A stretch of 64,000 nucleotides of DNA from Zoogloea oleivorans (GTDB taxonomy: Bacteria; Pseudomonadota; Gammaproteobacteria; Burkholderiales; Rhodocyclaceae), in assembly GCA_030157785.1 (NCBI GenBank), contig JAOAUC010000014.1, positions 1-64,000 of the forward strand. The letters are read 5' to 3'. The position numbers and the translations under genes were made by a program. Shown piece by piece: positions 1 through 9,070 of the stretch. Position 1 is the stretch's first letter. The number at the start of each line of letters is the position of its first letter. The notes under the pieces are model-generated. The model worked only from the letters and a program-made list of their open reading frames with translations. It made no database searches and was not told the origin of the DNA.

Positions 1-79
1 AGGCCATGAGGCCGGCGATCATGATGATGATCGAGATGACCGATGCGAAGATCGGCCGGCTGATGAAGAAGCGTGACAT
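1..79 (-). CDS. RND efflux pump inner-membrane subunit, N-terminal fragment
   Basis: Only the first 26 codons lie in the window; the gene runs off the left edge. The visible peptide starts MSRFFISRPIFA and continues into a hydrophobic first membrane helix. This is the classic N-terminus of HAE1-type (AcrB/MexB) tripartite drug efflux transporters, and matches the start of the complete RND gene at 45753-48875 ([12 protein letters not shown]). It begins 13 bases after the stop of the membrane fusion protein gene on the same strand, so the two form an operon. The family exports drugs or hydrophobic compounds by proton antiport. Identification is firm; substrate is unknown. Confidence 0.85.
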   Translation of the reverse strand, partial: MSRFFISRPIFASVISIIIMIAGLMA

Positions 80-92
80 GGATGGTGCTCCC

Positions 93-1307
93 TCAGCCCT
101 TGGCCGGCGTGGCCGGGGCCGCTGCCGCCGGCTTGGCACCGGGGGCGCCCGGGCCTTCACCCGGGGCGTGGGGCGCTACCGGGGCGCCCGGACGGGCCTT
201 GATCAGGTTGTCGATGATGACCTTGTCGCCGGTCTTCAGGCCCCCCAGGATGACCCAGTCCGTGCCGCTCCACTGGCCTGTTTTCACGGGCCGCGGTTCA
301 ACCTTGTTGTCGGCGCCGGCGAGCATCACCACCGGGCCCTTGTCCGTCTGCATCACGGCCTGCTGGGGCACCTTGTAGACACCGTCGCGTTCGCCGGTCA
401 GGAGGCGGGCGCGCACGAACTGGCCGGGCAGCAGGGCACCGTCGGGGTTGGCGAATTCACCGCGCAGCTGGATGGTGCCGAGGGTCGGGCTGACCTGGCT
501 GGCAGAGAAGTTGAGCTTGCCGCGTACGGGGTAGGTGCTGCCGTCGGGCAGGATCAGTTCGACACCGCGGATGGCCTGGGGCTTGAAGCGTCCGTCGGGC
601 ATGGCGGCGTTGAGTTCGCCCTGGGCGACCGAAAAACGCACCCATATGGGGTTGAGCTGGACGACGGTGGTCAGCAGGGTGGTGCCGCCGGCAGCGACCA
701 GGGTGCCTTCCGATACGGCGGCGCGGCCGGTGACGCCGGCCACTGGCGCGGTGACGGTGGACCACGACAGGTTCAGCTCGGCCTGGCGCAGGGTGGCCTG
801 GGCGGCCTGCACGGCGGCCTGGGCAACGGCGTTGTCGGAGCTGGCGGTGTCGTATTCGCGCTGGCTGATGGCCTGCTGGGCCAGCAGGGCCTTGAGGCGG
901 CCGGCTTCGCGCAGGGTCTGCTCGACCTTGGCCTTGCTCTCGCCGAGCTGGGCACGGGCCTGGGCAACGGCCACTTCGAGGGGCTCGCGGTCGATCTGGA
1001 AGAGGGGCTGGCCGGCCTTCACGGTAGCGCCTTCTTCGTACAGGCGCTTCATCAGGATGCCGCCCACCCGGGCGCGAACTTCCACTTCGCGGGCACCTTC
1101 GGTCTGGGCGACGGCCTCGACGCTGGTTTCCACCTTGGTCGGCTGCACTGCCAGGACGGTGACGGGCAGGGCCGGCATGCCGCCGGGGGGCATGCCGCCG
1201 GCCGGCTGGTCCTTGCCCGTACAGGCGGTGAGGAGCAGCACGGAGGCGGCGAGGGCGGTCAGGGTCGCGCAAGGCGCGAACGTACAGGAAGCGGGGCGAG
1301 CGGTCAT
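93..1307 (-). CDS. RND efflux periplasmic adaptor (membrane fusion lipoprotein, AcrA-like)
   Basis: A 404-residue AcrA/MexA-type adaptor that links an inner-membrane RND pump to an outer-membrane channel. The start at 1307 is set by a GGAGG five bases upstream and by a signal peptide ending in the lipobox LLTAC (Cys29), so it is a lipoprotein. After a Gly/Pro/Met-rich linker come a biotinyl-lipoyl-like half (RVGGILMKRLYEEGATVKAGQ), an alpha-helical hairpin (about 115-185), and beta-barrel and membrane-proximal domains. The C-terminus is an Ala/Pro-rich tail. The RND subunit follows at 79. The reading frame stays open upstream to 2024, but that extension is antisense to tetR and has no support. 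Confidence 0.92.
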   Translation of the reverse strand: MTARPASCTFAPCATLTALAASVLLLTACTGKDQPAGGMPPGGMPALPVTVLAVQPTKVETSVEAVAQTEGAREVEVRARVGGILMKRLYEEGATVKAGQPLFQIDREPLEVAVAQARAQLGESKAKVEQTLREAGRLKALLAQQAISQREYDTASSDNAVAQAAVQAAQATLRQAELNLSWSTVTAPVAGVTGRAAVSEGTLVAAGGTTLLTTVVQLNPIWVRFSVAQGELNAAMPDGRFKPQAIRGVELILPDGSTYPVRGKLNFSASQVSPTLGTIQLRGEFANPDGALLPGQFVRARLLTGERDGVYKVPQQAVMQTDKGPVVMLAGADNKVEPRPVKTGQWSGTDWVILGGLKTGDKVIIDNLIKARPGAPVAPHAPGEGPGAPGAKPAAAAPATPAKG

Positions 1308-1350
1308 GGTGACCTCCGGGGCTGGATTTTTGGAAATTATTGGTGCAAAG

Positions 1351-1376
1351 TTTATACAAACGCGGATGTATGTAAA
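1351..1376. promoter_or_regulatory. Probable AcrR/TtgR-type operator
   Basis: An imperfect inverted repeat with arms TTTATACA and TGTATGTAAA lies in the 105-base divergent gap between the efflux operon (start 1307) and the TetR gene (start 1413). Its A/T-rich arms and spacing resemble the operators described for TtgR/AcrR-type regulators (recalled, not searched). Position and shape suggest that the TetR protein encoded at 1413 represses both directions. Confidence 0.55.
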
Positions 1377-1412
1377 TAGTCCGCAACACTTTTCTGACGG
1401 ATCCAAACAAGA

Positions 1413-2018
1413 ATGGTTCGCAAAACGAAGGAAGATGCGGAGATCACCCGCCGCCACCTCATCGACGCGGCGCGCCGGGTGTTTCTCGAGTGCGGGGTCA
1501 GTCGTACCACGCTCGAGAAAATCGCCAGCGCCGCCGGAGTGACGCGCGGCGCCGTTTACTGGCACTTCAAGAACAAGACCGAGCTGTTCTTTGCCATGCG
1601 TGAGCAGGCCATCCTGCCCTTCGTGGACCGGGTGATCTTCGACGAGGCGGACGAGGACCCGCTGGCTGGCATCGAGGCGGCGCTGGGGGAGATCATCCAG
1701 ATTCTCGTCGACCAGCCGGCCACCCGCGATACCTTCGAGATCATCAGCTTCAAGTGCGAATACGTGGACGAGTTTGCCGCCATGATGCAATGCACCGCGG
1801 GGCAGATGGATTTCCTGCGCCAGCTCACCGAGGCGTATACCCGGGCCGGGCAGCGTGGCGTCCTGCGCGCCGGACTGCTGCCCGAGGCGTTGGCCTACGA
1901 CACCTTCCTGTTCGTCGGCGGCCTCATCAAGAACTGGCTGGCCAGTGCCCCGGATGCGCATTTTCGGGTGGCTGTGGATGCCATGATCCATACGCATGTT
2001 GCACTGCGGCGAGCCTGA
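1413..2018 (+). CDS. TetR/AcrR-family repressor of the adjacent efflux operon
   Basis: A 201-residue TetR-family protein, the usual length. The N-terminal helix-turn-helix is at about 32-55 (TLEKIASAAGVTRGAVYWHF), with the typical start MVRKTKEDAE seen in AcrR, TtgR and SmeT. The remainder is an all-helical ligand-binding domain. It is transcribed divergently from an RND adaptor/pump operon with an inverted repeat between them. By family knowledge it would release its operator when it binds an efflux substrate. The ligand cannot be deduced. Confidence 0.9.
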   Translation: MVRKTKEDAEITRRHLIDAARRVFLECGVSRTTLEKIASAAGVTRGAVYWHFKNKTELFFAMREQAILPFVDRVIFDEADEDPLAGIEAALGEIIQILVDQPATRDTFEIISFKCEYVDEFAAMMQCTAGQMDFLRQLTEAYTRAGQRGVLRAGLLPEALAYDTFLFVGGLIKNWLASAPDAHFRVAVDAMIHTHVALRRA

Positions 2019-2113
2019 GAGCACGCGTCATCCCTCCATTTTTCACTGCTTTTCCTTCTTCTCCGGCATCTCTGCGCCACTCCTTCATCGGGCCGTAAGG
2101 CCCTTGCCCTGAC

Positions 2114-2140
2114 TGGGTTTCTCCATTGAGAGGAAACCCA
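2114..2140. repeat. Short inverted repeat (hairpin) downstream of tetR
   Basis: TGGGTTTC and GAAACCCA form an 8-bp perfect stem around an 11-base loop, about 95 bases after the tetR stop. There is no T-tract right after it, so it could be a factor-assisted terminator for tetR or a protein-binding site. The rest of 2019-2328 holds only the regulatory repeat at 2223-2246; no gene is visible. Confidence 0.4.
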
Positions 2141-2222
2141 TGGTCATTGTCTCCGGACAGGGATCGTCACGCCTTTCGAAATTCGCGCTTGGCAGCTCAA
2201 AAGTTTGGGAGTAATCTTCTAA

Positions 2223-2246
2223 AAAAAACGAGCTGTACGGTTTTTT
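2223..2246. promoter_or_regulatory. Inverted repeat AAAAAAC-N10-GTTTTTT upstream of the DUF1302 operon (regulon site 1)
   Basis: A perfect 7-base inverted repeat with a 10-base spacer, 83 bases before the GTG start of the DUF1302 gene. It contains the AAAC-N10-GTTT arrangement (2226-2243) also found at 23947, 28441, 58217 and 59764 in front of other catabolic operons. Probably an operator, inferred from recurrence and promoter position. Confidence 0.5.
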
Positions 2247-2328
2247 ACGTAGGCCAAGGAAGCGGGATTTCGGGAGTGGCAGGCCGTCCCGGGACTCGTA
2301 GTCGTTTCATACCGGAGGAGGTAAAAGC

Positions 2329-3951
2329 GTGAAAGATAAATTCACAAGGCGTGTGCAACGCCGTTCGTCAGTGGCCGTCGCCATGGCTCTTGCAGGCCTG
2401 GCAGCGGGTAACGCCATGGCGTTCCAGATCCCCACTTCAGATCCCGACCTCGAGATCCGCTGGGACAACACCGTGAAGTACAACATGGGTGTGCGCATGC
2501 AGGAGCGCGATCCGGCCCTGCACAACAGCGCCACCTTCAGCAGCGGTGATCACAAGTTCGGCAAGGGTGACGTCGTCACCAACCGGGTTGACCTGCTCTC
2601 CGAGCTGGATGTGGTGATCAAGCAGCGCTACGGCGCCCGCATCTCCGGCATGGCCTGGTACGACGCGGCCTACAACGACCGGGAGGAGACCAACCCGAAC
2701 AACGTGGTTGGCGGTCATAACTTCTACCCGGGTGGTCGTTACTCGGATACGGTCAAGCGCTACTACACCCGCTCCGGCGAGCTGCTCGACGCCTTCATCT
2801 TCGGCCGGATCGATCTGGGCGACGTCCCGGTCAACATCAAGTTCGGTCGCCACACCAACTACTGGGGCGAGTCCCTGTTCTCGCCGATCCACGGTGTGTC
2901 CTACTCCCAGGGGCCGGTGGACTTCCGCAAGGCCCTGGCGACTCCGGGCATCGAGGCGAAGGAGCTGTTCCTGCCCCTGAACCAGCTGTCTGCCCAGGCC
3001 CAGCTCAGCGACACCGTGTCGGTGGCGGCCCAGTATTTCCTCGAGTGGGCGCCCTACCGCCTGCCTGAAGGCGGCACCTACCTGGCCGGTTTCGACTTCC
3101 CCTTTGCCGGCGGCACGTCGCTGCCGGGTGGCTTCCCCTACCTGGGTGACCGCCATGACAAGAAGCCGGGCAACCGCGGCAGCTGGGGCGTCAATACCAA
3201 AATCACCCCGGAATGGGCCCAGGCCACCATCGGTCTCTACTATCGCCAGTTCGACGACAAGGTTCCGACCATTCTTGCGAGCTCGAGCGGTCTCTACAAC
3301 GCCTATGCCGAGGATGTGCGTCTGTGGGGCGTGAGCGTCTCCAAGCAGATCGCCGGCATCGCCTTCGGTGCGGAAATGGTGCGGCGTGACAACGGTGCCC
3401 TGGCGACCCAGTCCGGTGCTACCCAGATCGCCCGCGGCTCCACCTGGCACGGCCTGGTGAATGCCCTGGCCTACATTGGCAAGACCCCGGTCTTCGATTC
3501 GGCCACCCTGCTGGCGGAATTCAGCTACAGCCGTCTGGCCAACGCCGATCGCAGCACCCAGAGCGTTTTCAATCACGAAAAATACAATACAGCTTGTTTG
3601 GGTAACAAGATGGACGGCTGTGCCACCGACTCTGCTTACGGCATCTCCACGACCCTCACCCCGACCTGGTTCCAGGCGCTGCCCAGTGTCGACATCACCC
3701 TGCCGATTCACTACGACATCGGCCTGAAGGGTAATTCGCCGGTGCCTTTCGGTGGCAACGAAAACAGCGGTTCGTGGAGTGTCGGCATCGGCGCCGACTA
3801 CCAGGCCAAGTACAAGTTCGATCTGGCCTACACCAACTACTTCGGCAACTACGTGCGTGATCCGATCACCAACACCGTCGTGGCGGGTAACGGCAATGGC
3901 TACAACAACGACCGCAACTGGCTGTCCTTCACGTTCAAGACCACATTCTAA
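2329..3951 (+). CDS. DUF1302 family outer-membrane beta-barrel protein
   Basis: A 540-residue exported protein. The GTG start is chosen because a strong GGAGGAGG lies seven bases upstream and a signal peptide follows, with cleavage near AMA-FQ (residue 31). The mature part alternates polar and aromatic residues and ends in Phe (FTFKTTF), as expected of an outer-membrane barrel. The family is DUF1302, found in Pseudomonas and Rhodocyclales beside DUF1329 proteins and MMPL transporters in clusters that degrade steroids, terpenes or other hydrophobic compounds. It is the first gene of a co-directional set of four (2329-9009). A channel or substrate-transfer role is inferred from structure and context; no activity is established here. 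Confidence 0.85.
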   Translation: MKDKFTRRVQRRSSVAVAMALAGLAAGNAMAFQIPTSDPDLEIRWDNTVKYNMGVRMQERDPALHNSATFSSGDHKFGKGDVVTNRVDLLSELDVVIKQRYGARISGMAWYDAAYNDREETNPNNVVGGHNFYPGGRYSDTVKRYYTRSGELLDAFIFGRIDLGDVPVNIKFGRHTNYWGESLFSPIHGVSYSQGPVDFRKALATPGIEAKELFLPLNQLSAQAQLSDTVSVAAQYFLEWAPYRLPEGGTYLAGFDFPFAGGTSLPGGFPYLGDRHDKKPGNRGSWGVNTKITPEWAQATIGLYYRQFDDKVPTILASSSGLYNAYAEDVRLWGVSVSKQIAGIAFGAEMVRRDNGALATQSGATQIARGSTWHGLVNALAYIGKTPVFDSATLLAEFSYSRLANADRSTQSVFNHEKYNTACLGNKMDGCATDSAYGISTTLTPTWFQALPSVDITLPIHYDIGLKGNSPVPFGGNENSGSWSVGIGADYQAKYKFDLAYTNYFGNYVRDPITNTVVAGNGNGYNNDRNWLSFTFKTTF

Positions 3952-3972
3952 GAATCAGGCAGGAGACAAGGC

Positions 3973-5352
3973 ATGAAATCCAACATTCGCTCCCTGGTCG
4001 CACTGGCGGTTGCCTCGACCATTTCCCTTCCCGTGCTCGCTGCCGCGACCGCCGAGGAAGCCAAGCAGCTCGGCACCACCCTGACCCCCTGGGGCGCCGA
4101 GAAAAAGGGCAACAAGGAAGGCACCATCCCCGATCTGGGCGGCCCGATCAAGGCGCCGGCCAGCTTCGATCCGAAAAACCCGAAAGTCCGTCCCGACCCC
4201 TTCGCCAGCGACAAGGTGCTGTTCTCCATCGACGCCAAGTCCATGGACAAGCACGCGGCCAAGCTGTCCGAAGGCGTCAAGGCGATGATGAAGAAGTACC
4301 CGGGCTTCCGCATCGACGTCTACCCGACCCACCGCAACGTCACCTATCCGCAGCTCTACCTGGATAACTCGGTCAAGAACGCTACCGCCTGCAAGACCAT
4401 CAACAACGGCCTGCAGCTGGAAGGCTGCTACGCCGGTATTCCGTTCCCGATCCCGAAGACCGGCAACGAAGTGATGTGGAATCGCCTGTTCAAGTTTGAC
4501 GGCTACGCGCTGATGTCCGAGCGCATGACCGGCACCGTGGTGGATACCCAGGGCAACAACACGCTGACCGCTTCGGCGACCATGTGGATCCAGTACCCGA
4601 TCTTCGATCCGGTCCGCACCACCCCCATCGGCGCCGACGAGCCCTACGAGAAGATTCGTGTCGACTACTGGGATCCGGCCCGCAAGGCTGGCGAAAAGCT
4701 GGTCGTGCATGACTCGGTGGACATGGTTAACGTCGGCCGCCGTGCCTGGTCCTACCTGCCCGGTCAGCGTCGCGTGAAGCTCTCGCCCGACGTGGCCTAC
4801 GACACGCCCAGCCCGTCCGGCGGCGGCGCTGGCACGGTGGACGAAGCAGCAGTGTTCTACGGCGCACTCGACCGCTACAACTTCAAGCTGGTGGGCAAGA
4901 AGGAGATGTACATCCCCTACAACGCCTACAAGGCGCGTGACCCGAAGACCTGCCCGAGCACCATGGCCTTCGCCACCAAGAACTTCATGAACCCGGACTG
5001 CGTGCGGTGGGAACTGCACCGCGTGTGGGTGGTGGACGCGACCCTCAAGGACGGCAAGCGCCACGTCTATCCCAAGCGCACCATCTACTGGGATGAAGAT
5101 CTGCCCGGCGTCGGCATGACCGAGGGCTATGACTCCTCGAACCAGATCTACCGGGTGACCTACAGCCTGCCGATCTCCCTGTACGACGCTCCGGGTCATC
5201 ACTCGACCGACGAATGGGTCACCGCTGACCTGGCGACCGGTAACTATGCCCGCCAGCAGAACGTGACCGACGGCGGCGGCTGGGTCATCACCGAGCCGAA
5301 GCCCAACAACTTCTTCAACTCGGAGTCCCTTGCCGGCGGCGGTGTCCGCTAA
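3973..5352 (+). CDS. DUF1329 family periplasmic/outer-membrane-associated protein
   Basis: A 459-residue protein with an N-terminal signal peptide (cleavage near VLAAA, about residue 24) and the family hallmark just after it (GTTLTPWGAEKKGNKEGTIP). DUF1329 proteins resemble LolA/LolB-like folds and are almost always encoded next to DUF1302 barrels, as here (21 bases downstream, ribosome site CAGGAG). They are thought to help carry a hydrophobic ligand or lipid between membranes. That role is family-level conjecture. Length and domain coverage are complete and there is no sign of decay. Confidence 0.85.
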   Translation: MKSNIRSLVALAVASTISLPVLAAATAEEAKQLGTTLTPWGAEKKGNKEGTIPDLGGPIKAPASFDPKNPKVRPDPFASDKVLFSIDAKSMDKHAAKLSEGVKAMMKKYPGFRIDVYPTHRNVTYPQLYLDNSVKNATACKTINNGLQLEGCYAGIPFPIPKTGNEVMWNRLFKFDGYALMSERMTGTVVDTQGNNTLTASATMWIQYPIFDPVRTTPIGADEPYEKIRVDYWDPARKAGEKLVVHDSVDMVNVGRRAWSYLPGQRRVKLSPDVAYDTPSPSGGGAGTVDEAAVFYGALDRYNFKLVGKKEMYIPYNAYKARDPKTCPSTMAFATKNFMNPDCVRWELHRVWVVDATLKDGKRHVYPKRTIYWDEDLPGVGMTEGYDSSNQIYRVTYSLPISLYDAPGHHSTDEWVTADLATGNYARQQNVTDGGGWVITEPKPNNFFNSESLAGGGVR

Positions 5353-5447
5353 GCGGATGTAACCGAGAACGGCCGGCCTGAAGGGGCCGGTCGTTCGCCG
5401 GATGCCGGCATGCGCCGGGCAGTTGTACCTGCTGGAAGGAGATAAGT

Positions 5448-6506
5448 GTGTTGCCTATAAAAATAAAGGCAGGGCTTGTTGCGGCCCTGCTCCTGACAAG
5501 TTCGATCCAGGCGGGGACCGCGCTGGCCTTCGACAACCCGATCAACATTGCCGCCTCGGCCACCAAGCTCGGGCCGACCAGCGCCCTGCTGGCGTCGGCC
5601 ATGGCCGGCCAGCGCATCGTCGCCGTCGGCTCGCGTGGTGTGATCATCTATTCCGACGACACCGGCGCCACCTGGAAACAGGCCAGCGTACCGGTGGGCT
5701 CCGACCTGGTGGCGGTCAGCTTCCCCTCCGCCAAGCAGGGCTGGGCAGTTGGCCACGGCGGCGTGGTCCTGCATTCGGCGGATGGCGGCGCCACCTGGGT
5801 CAAGCAGTTCGACGGCATTCAGGCTGCTGACCAGGCTGTGCGTTACTACCAGGCTTCCACCAGCCCCGACGCGGCGACCCTCGTCGAGCGCGAGAAGAGC
5901 CTGCAGGCCGGCGGCGGCACCCAGGTTCTCCTTGATGTGTATTTCGAGAGCGAGACCACCGGCTTCGTCGTGGGCACCTTCAACCGCATCTTCCGCACCA
6001 CCGACGGCGGCAAGACCTGGACCCCCTGGATGGAGCGCACCGACAACCCGGGCGAGCTCCATTTCTACAGTATCCGCGGTCGTGCCGGCGCCTTGTACCT
6101 GGCCGGCGAGCAGGGCGCCGTGTGGCGTTTCGACAAGGCCCAGCAGCGCTTTGTGGCCGCTCCGACCCCCTACAAAGGCACGCTTTTCGGCCTGGTCGTC
6201 ACCGACGACGCCGTGCTGACCTTCGGCATGCGCGGCAGCCTCTATCGCAGCACCGACCAGGGGCGCAACTGGGAAAAAGCCTCCCTCGGCACTCCGTCCG
6301 GCATCACCGGCGGCGTGGTATTGCCCGGCGGCGGCATCCTGCTGACCACCCAGGCGGGTGCCGTCAATGCCAGCCGGGACGGCGGCAAGACCTTCCTGCC
6401 CGCCAAGACCAGCCGGCCGATGGCCTATTTCGGCCTCGCCGCGATGGACGACAAGCGGATCGTCCTGGTGGGCGCCGAAGGCGTGCGTCTCGAGTCCATC
6501 CAGTGA
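5448..6506 (+). CDS. BNR/YCF48-like beta-propeller periplasmic protein
   Basis: A 352-residue secreted protein starting at GTG behind GGAAGGAG, with a signal peptide ending at GTALA (residue 27). It carries at least five Asp-box repeats of the form S/T-x-D-x-G-x-T/N-W/F (for example SDDTGATW, SADGGATW, TTDGGKTW, STDQGRNW, SRDGGKTF), which define a beta-propeller. Related proteins sit between DUF1329 and MMPL genes in hydrophobic-compound clusters, as here, and may act as a scaffold or accessory factor for the transporter. It is not a sialidase: only the structural Asp-boxes are evident. Exact function unknown. Confidence 0.82.
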   Translation: MLPIKIKAGLVAALLLTSSIQAGTALAFDNPINIAASATKLGPTSALLASAMAGQRIVAVGSRGVIIYSDDTGATWKQASVPVGSDLVAVSFPSAKQGWAVGHGGVVLHSADGGATWVKQFDGIQAADQAVRYYQASTSPDAATLVEREKSLQAGGGTQVLLDVYFESETTGFVVGTFNRIFRTTDGGKTWTPWMERTDNPGELHFYSIRGRAGALYLAGEQGAVWRFDKAQQRFVAAPTPYKGTLFGLVVTDDAVLTFGMRGSLYRSTDQGRNWEKASLGTPSGITGGVVLPGGGILLTTQAGAVNASRDGGKTFLPAKTSRPMAYFGLAAMDDKRIVLVGAEGVRLESIQ

Positions 6507-6549
6507 GCGCGCATTCGCTGCCGCCCCTGCCAACCAGAGTGTGAGTGCC

Positions 6550-9009
6550 ATGGACCTTAGCCAGAACCAGCAGCAGATGGCCGTGATCGCGGATCCGAAG
6601 GATTTCGACCAGCGATCCGGCAGCCTGCTCGAACGTCTCATCTTCAACAACCGGCTCCTGCTCGTGCTCGGTTGCCTCGTCGTCACCATTTTCTTCGGCT
6701 TCCAGCTGCGCGGAATGACGGTGAACGCCAGCTTCGACAAGATGCTGCCCCACAGCCATCCCTACATCACCAACTACCTGGAAAACCGCCAGCAGCTGCG
6801 CGGCCTCGGGGATTCGGTGCGGGTGGTGGTCGAAAACCCCAATGGCGACATCTTCGACGCCAAGTACCTCGACACCCTGGCCAAGATCAACGACGAGATC
6901 TTCATCCTGAAGGGTGTCGACCGGGCCTGGATGAAGTCGATCTTCACCCCGGTGGTGCGCTGGGTCGAAGTGACGGAGGAGGGCTTTACCGGCGGGCCGG
7001 TGCTGCCCAACGACTACGACGGCTCGGCCAAGTCCATCGAGGATCTGCGCATCAACATCGGCCGCGCCGGTGTGGTGGGCAGCCTGGTGGGCAACAACTA
7101 CAAGTCGAGCATGATCCAGATCCCGCTCCTGGCGCGGGACGGCGACGGCAACACGGTGAACTATCACGACCTCTCCAAGTCGCTGGAAGACATCCGCGCC
7201 AAGTACGCCAGCGGGCCGGACGCCAAGGTCAACATCTACGTCATCGGCTTTGCCAAGCTGGCGGGGGATCTGATCGAAGGCCTGCAGAAGGTGATGGTCT
7301 TCTTCCTGATCGCTGCGGCGATCGCCACCTTCATCATCTATCTCTTCACCCGCTGCGTGCGCAGCACGGCCCTTGTGCTGTTCTGTTCGCTGGTGGCGGT
7401 GATCTGGCAGCTCGGCCTGGTGGTCACCTTCGGCTACGGGATGGACCCGTTCTCGATCCTGGTGCCCTTCCTGGTCTTCGCCATCGGCATCAGCCACGGC
7501 GCCCAGAAGATGAACGGCATCATGCAGGACGTGGGCCGCGGCACCCACAAGCTGGTGGCTGCCCGCTACACCTTCCGTCGCCTGTTCCTGGCCGGCCTGA
7601 CCGCGCTCTTGGCCGACGCGGTGGGCTTTGCGGTGCTCACGGTCATCGACATTCCGGTGATCCGCGAACTGGCCCTCACCGCCAGTATCGGCGTGGCGGT
7701 GCTCATCACCACCAACCTGATCCTGCTGCCGGTGCTGCTGTCCTACGTCGGTGTCAGCACCTCGGCCGCCAAGCGCAGCCTCAAGGAGGAAAGCGACGAG
7801 ATCAAGGGCCGTGGCATGGGCAAGCTGTGGGCCTGCCTCGACCACTTCACCGAGCGCCGCTGGGCCACCATCGCCATCGCCGTCAGTGTGGTGCTGGGGG
7901 TGTTCGGCTTCGTGGTCTCCCATGACCTGAAAATCGGTGACCTGGATGCCGGCGCCCCCGAGCTGCGCCCGGATTCGCGCTACAACCAGGACAACGCCTT
8001 CATCACCGCCAACTACGGCATCTCCAGCGACGTGTTCGCGGTCATGGTGAAGACGCCGGTGGACCAGTGCAGTACTTTCGAAACCCTCACCGAAACCGAC
8101 CGTCTGAGCTGGGAGCTGGCCCAGGTGCCCGGCGTGCAGCGCACCACCTCGCTGGCCGACACGGTGCGTAACTACACCGCCGGCGGCTTCGAGGGTAATC
8201 CGAAGTGGATCACCGTCAGCGACAACCAGAGCCTGATCGATGCGCAGGTCGGCAATGCGATGAGCTGGAACTCGGAGTTCCTGAACACCCAGTGCTCCCT
8301 GATTCCGGTGCTCGCCTACCTGTCCGACCACAAGGCCGAGACCCTCGACCGGGTGGTGGAAGCGGCCAGCCAGTTCGCTGCCAAGCACAACACGAAGGAT
8401 CGTCAGTTCCTGCTGGCGGCGGGCAGCTCCGGTGTCGATGCAGCCACCAACATCGTGGTGCGCGAGGCCAACCGGACCATGCTGCTCTACGTGTATGCCT
8501 CGGTAGTGGTGCTGTGCGCCATCACCTTCCGCAGCTGGCGGGCGGTAGTGGTGGCAGTGCTGCCGCTGGTGCTCACCTCCGTTCTGGCCGAAGCGTTGAT
8601 GGTCTGGCTTGGCATCGGTGTGAAGGTGGCCACCCTGCCGGTGGTGGCCCTTGGCGTGGGGATCGGCGTGGATTACGCCCTCTACCTGCTGAGCGTCCAG
8701 CTGGCCCAGCAGCGTATGGGTTACTCGCTGGGCGAGGCATACCAGCGCTCGGTGGCCTTCACCGGCAAGGTCGTCGCCCTGGTGGGGGTGACCCTGGCCG
8801 CAGGCGTGATCACCTGGGCCTGGTCGCCGATCAAGTTCCAGGCCGACATGGGCATCCTGCTGACCTTCATGTTCCTGTGGAACATGCTCGGTGCGCTGAT
8901 CCTGATTCCGGCCTTGTCCCACTTCCTGCTCAAGGGCGAAACGGCCACGAACCACGTGCTGACGCCGGTGGAAAAGGCGCTGATGCCCGAGGAGGCCCTG
9001 CAGGACTGA
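6550..9009 (+). CDS. MMPL/RND-superfamily transporter
   Basis: An 819-residue inner-membrane protein with the layout of the MMPL/HAE3-like RND branch. It has one N-terminal helix (about 40-58), a large periplasmic loop, a block of helices (about 240-400), a second periplasmic loop and a final block of helices, i.e. two repeated halves. Motifs such as GISHGAQKMNG and GVGIGVDYALYLLS sit in the duplicated helix 4 region. The ATG at 6550 is preferred because the membrane topology starts shortly after it; an upstream extension would overlap the BNR gene and no good ribosome site separates them. Last gene of the DUF1302/DUF1329/BNR module; likely moves a hydrophobic substrate, direction unknown. 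Confidence 0.85.
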   Translation: MDLSQNQQQMAVIADPKDFDQRSGSLLERLIFNNRLLLVLGCLVVTIFFGFQLRGMTVNASFDKMLPHSHPYITNYLENRQQLRGLGDSVRVVVENPNGDIFDAKYLDTLAKINDEIFILKGVDRAWMKSIFTPVVRWVEVTEEGFTGGPVLPNDYDGSAKSIEDLRINIGRAGVVGSLVGNNYKSSMIQIPLLARDGDGNTVNYHDLSKSLEDIRAKYASGPDAKVNIYVIGFAKLAGDLIEGLQKVMVFFLIAAAIATFIIYLFTRCVRSTALVLFCSLVAVIWQLGLVVTFGYGMDPFSILVPFLVFAIGISHGAQKMNGIMQDVGRGTHKLVAARYTFRRLFLAGLTALLADAVGFAVLTVIDIPVIRELALTASIGVAVLITTNLILLPVLLSYVGVSTSAAKRSLKEESDEIKGRGMGKLWACLDHFTERRWATIAIAVSVVLGVFGFVVSHDLKIGDLDAGAPELRPDSRYNQDNAFITANYGISSDVFAVMVKTPVDQCSTFETLTETDRLSWELAQVPGVQRTTSLADTVRNYTAGGFEGNPKWITVSDNQSLIDAQVGNAMSWNSEFLNTQCSLIPVLAYLSDHKAETLDRVVEAASQFAAKHNTKDRQFLLAAGSSGVDAATNIVVREANRTMLLYVYASVVVLCAITFRSWRAVVVAVLPLVLTSVLAEALMVWLGIGVKVATLPVVALGVGIGVDYALYLLSVQLAQQRMGYSLGEAYQRSVAFTGKVVALVGVTLAAGVITWAWSPIKFQADMGILLTFMFLWNMLGALILIPALSHFLLKGETATNHVLTPVEKALMPEEALQD

Positions 9010-9070
9010 AAGCTTGGGTGCGTGGTGGTCGGACACCGTTAGCTGTGAAAGCTTTGCGTTGTTGTGCCGG

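Noticed and set aside
93..2024. A 643-codon minus-strand frame extending the adaptor protein upstream
   Set aside because: Everything beyond 1307 is antisense to the well-supported tetR gene; the lipoprotein signal and ribosome site fix the start at 1307.
2190..2215. A sigma-54 promoter (TTGGCA...TTTGG) before the DUF1302 gene
   Set aside because: The GG is not followed by GC at the required distance; match too weak.
6364..9036. Very long frame antisense to the MMPL transporter
   Set aside because: His/Gln/Asp/Gly-rich translation typical of an antisense shadow in GC-rich DNA; no domain, and the sense strand has clear membrane topology.
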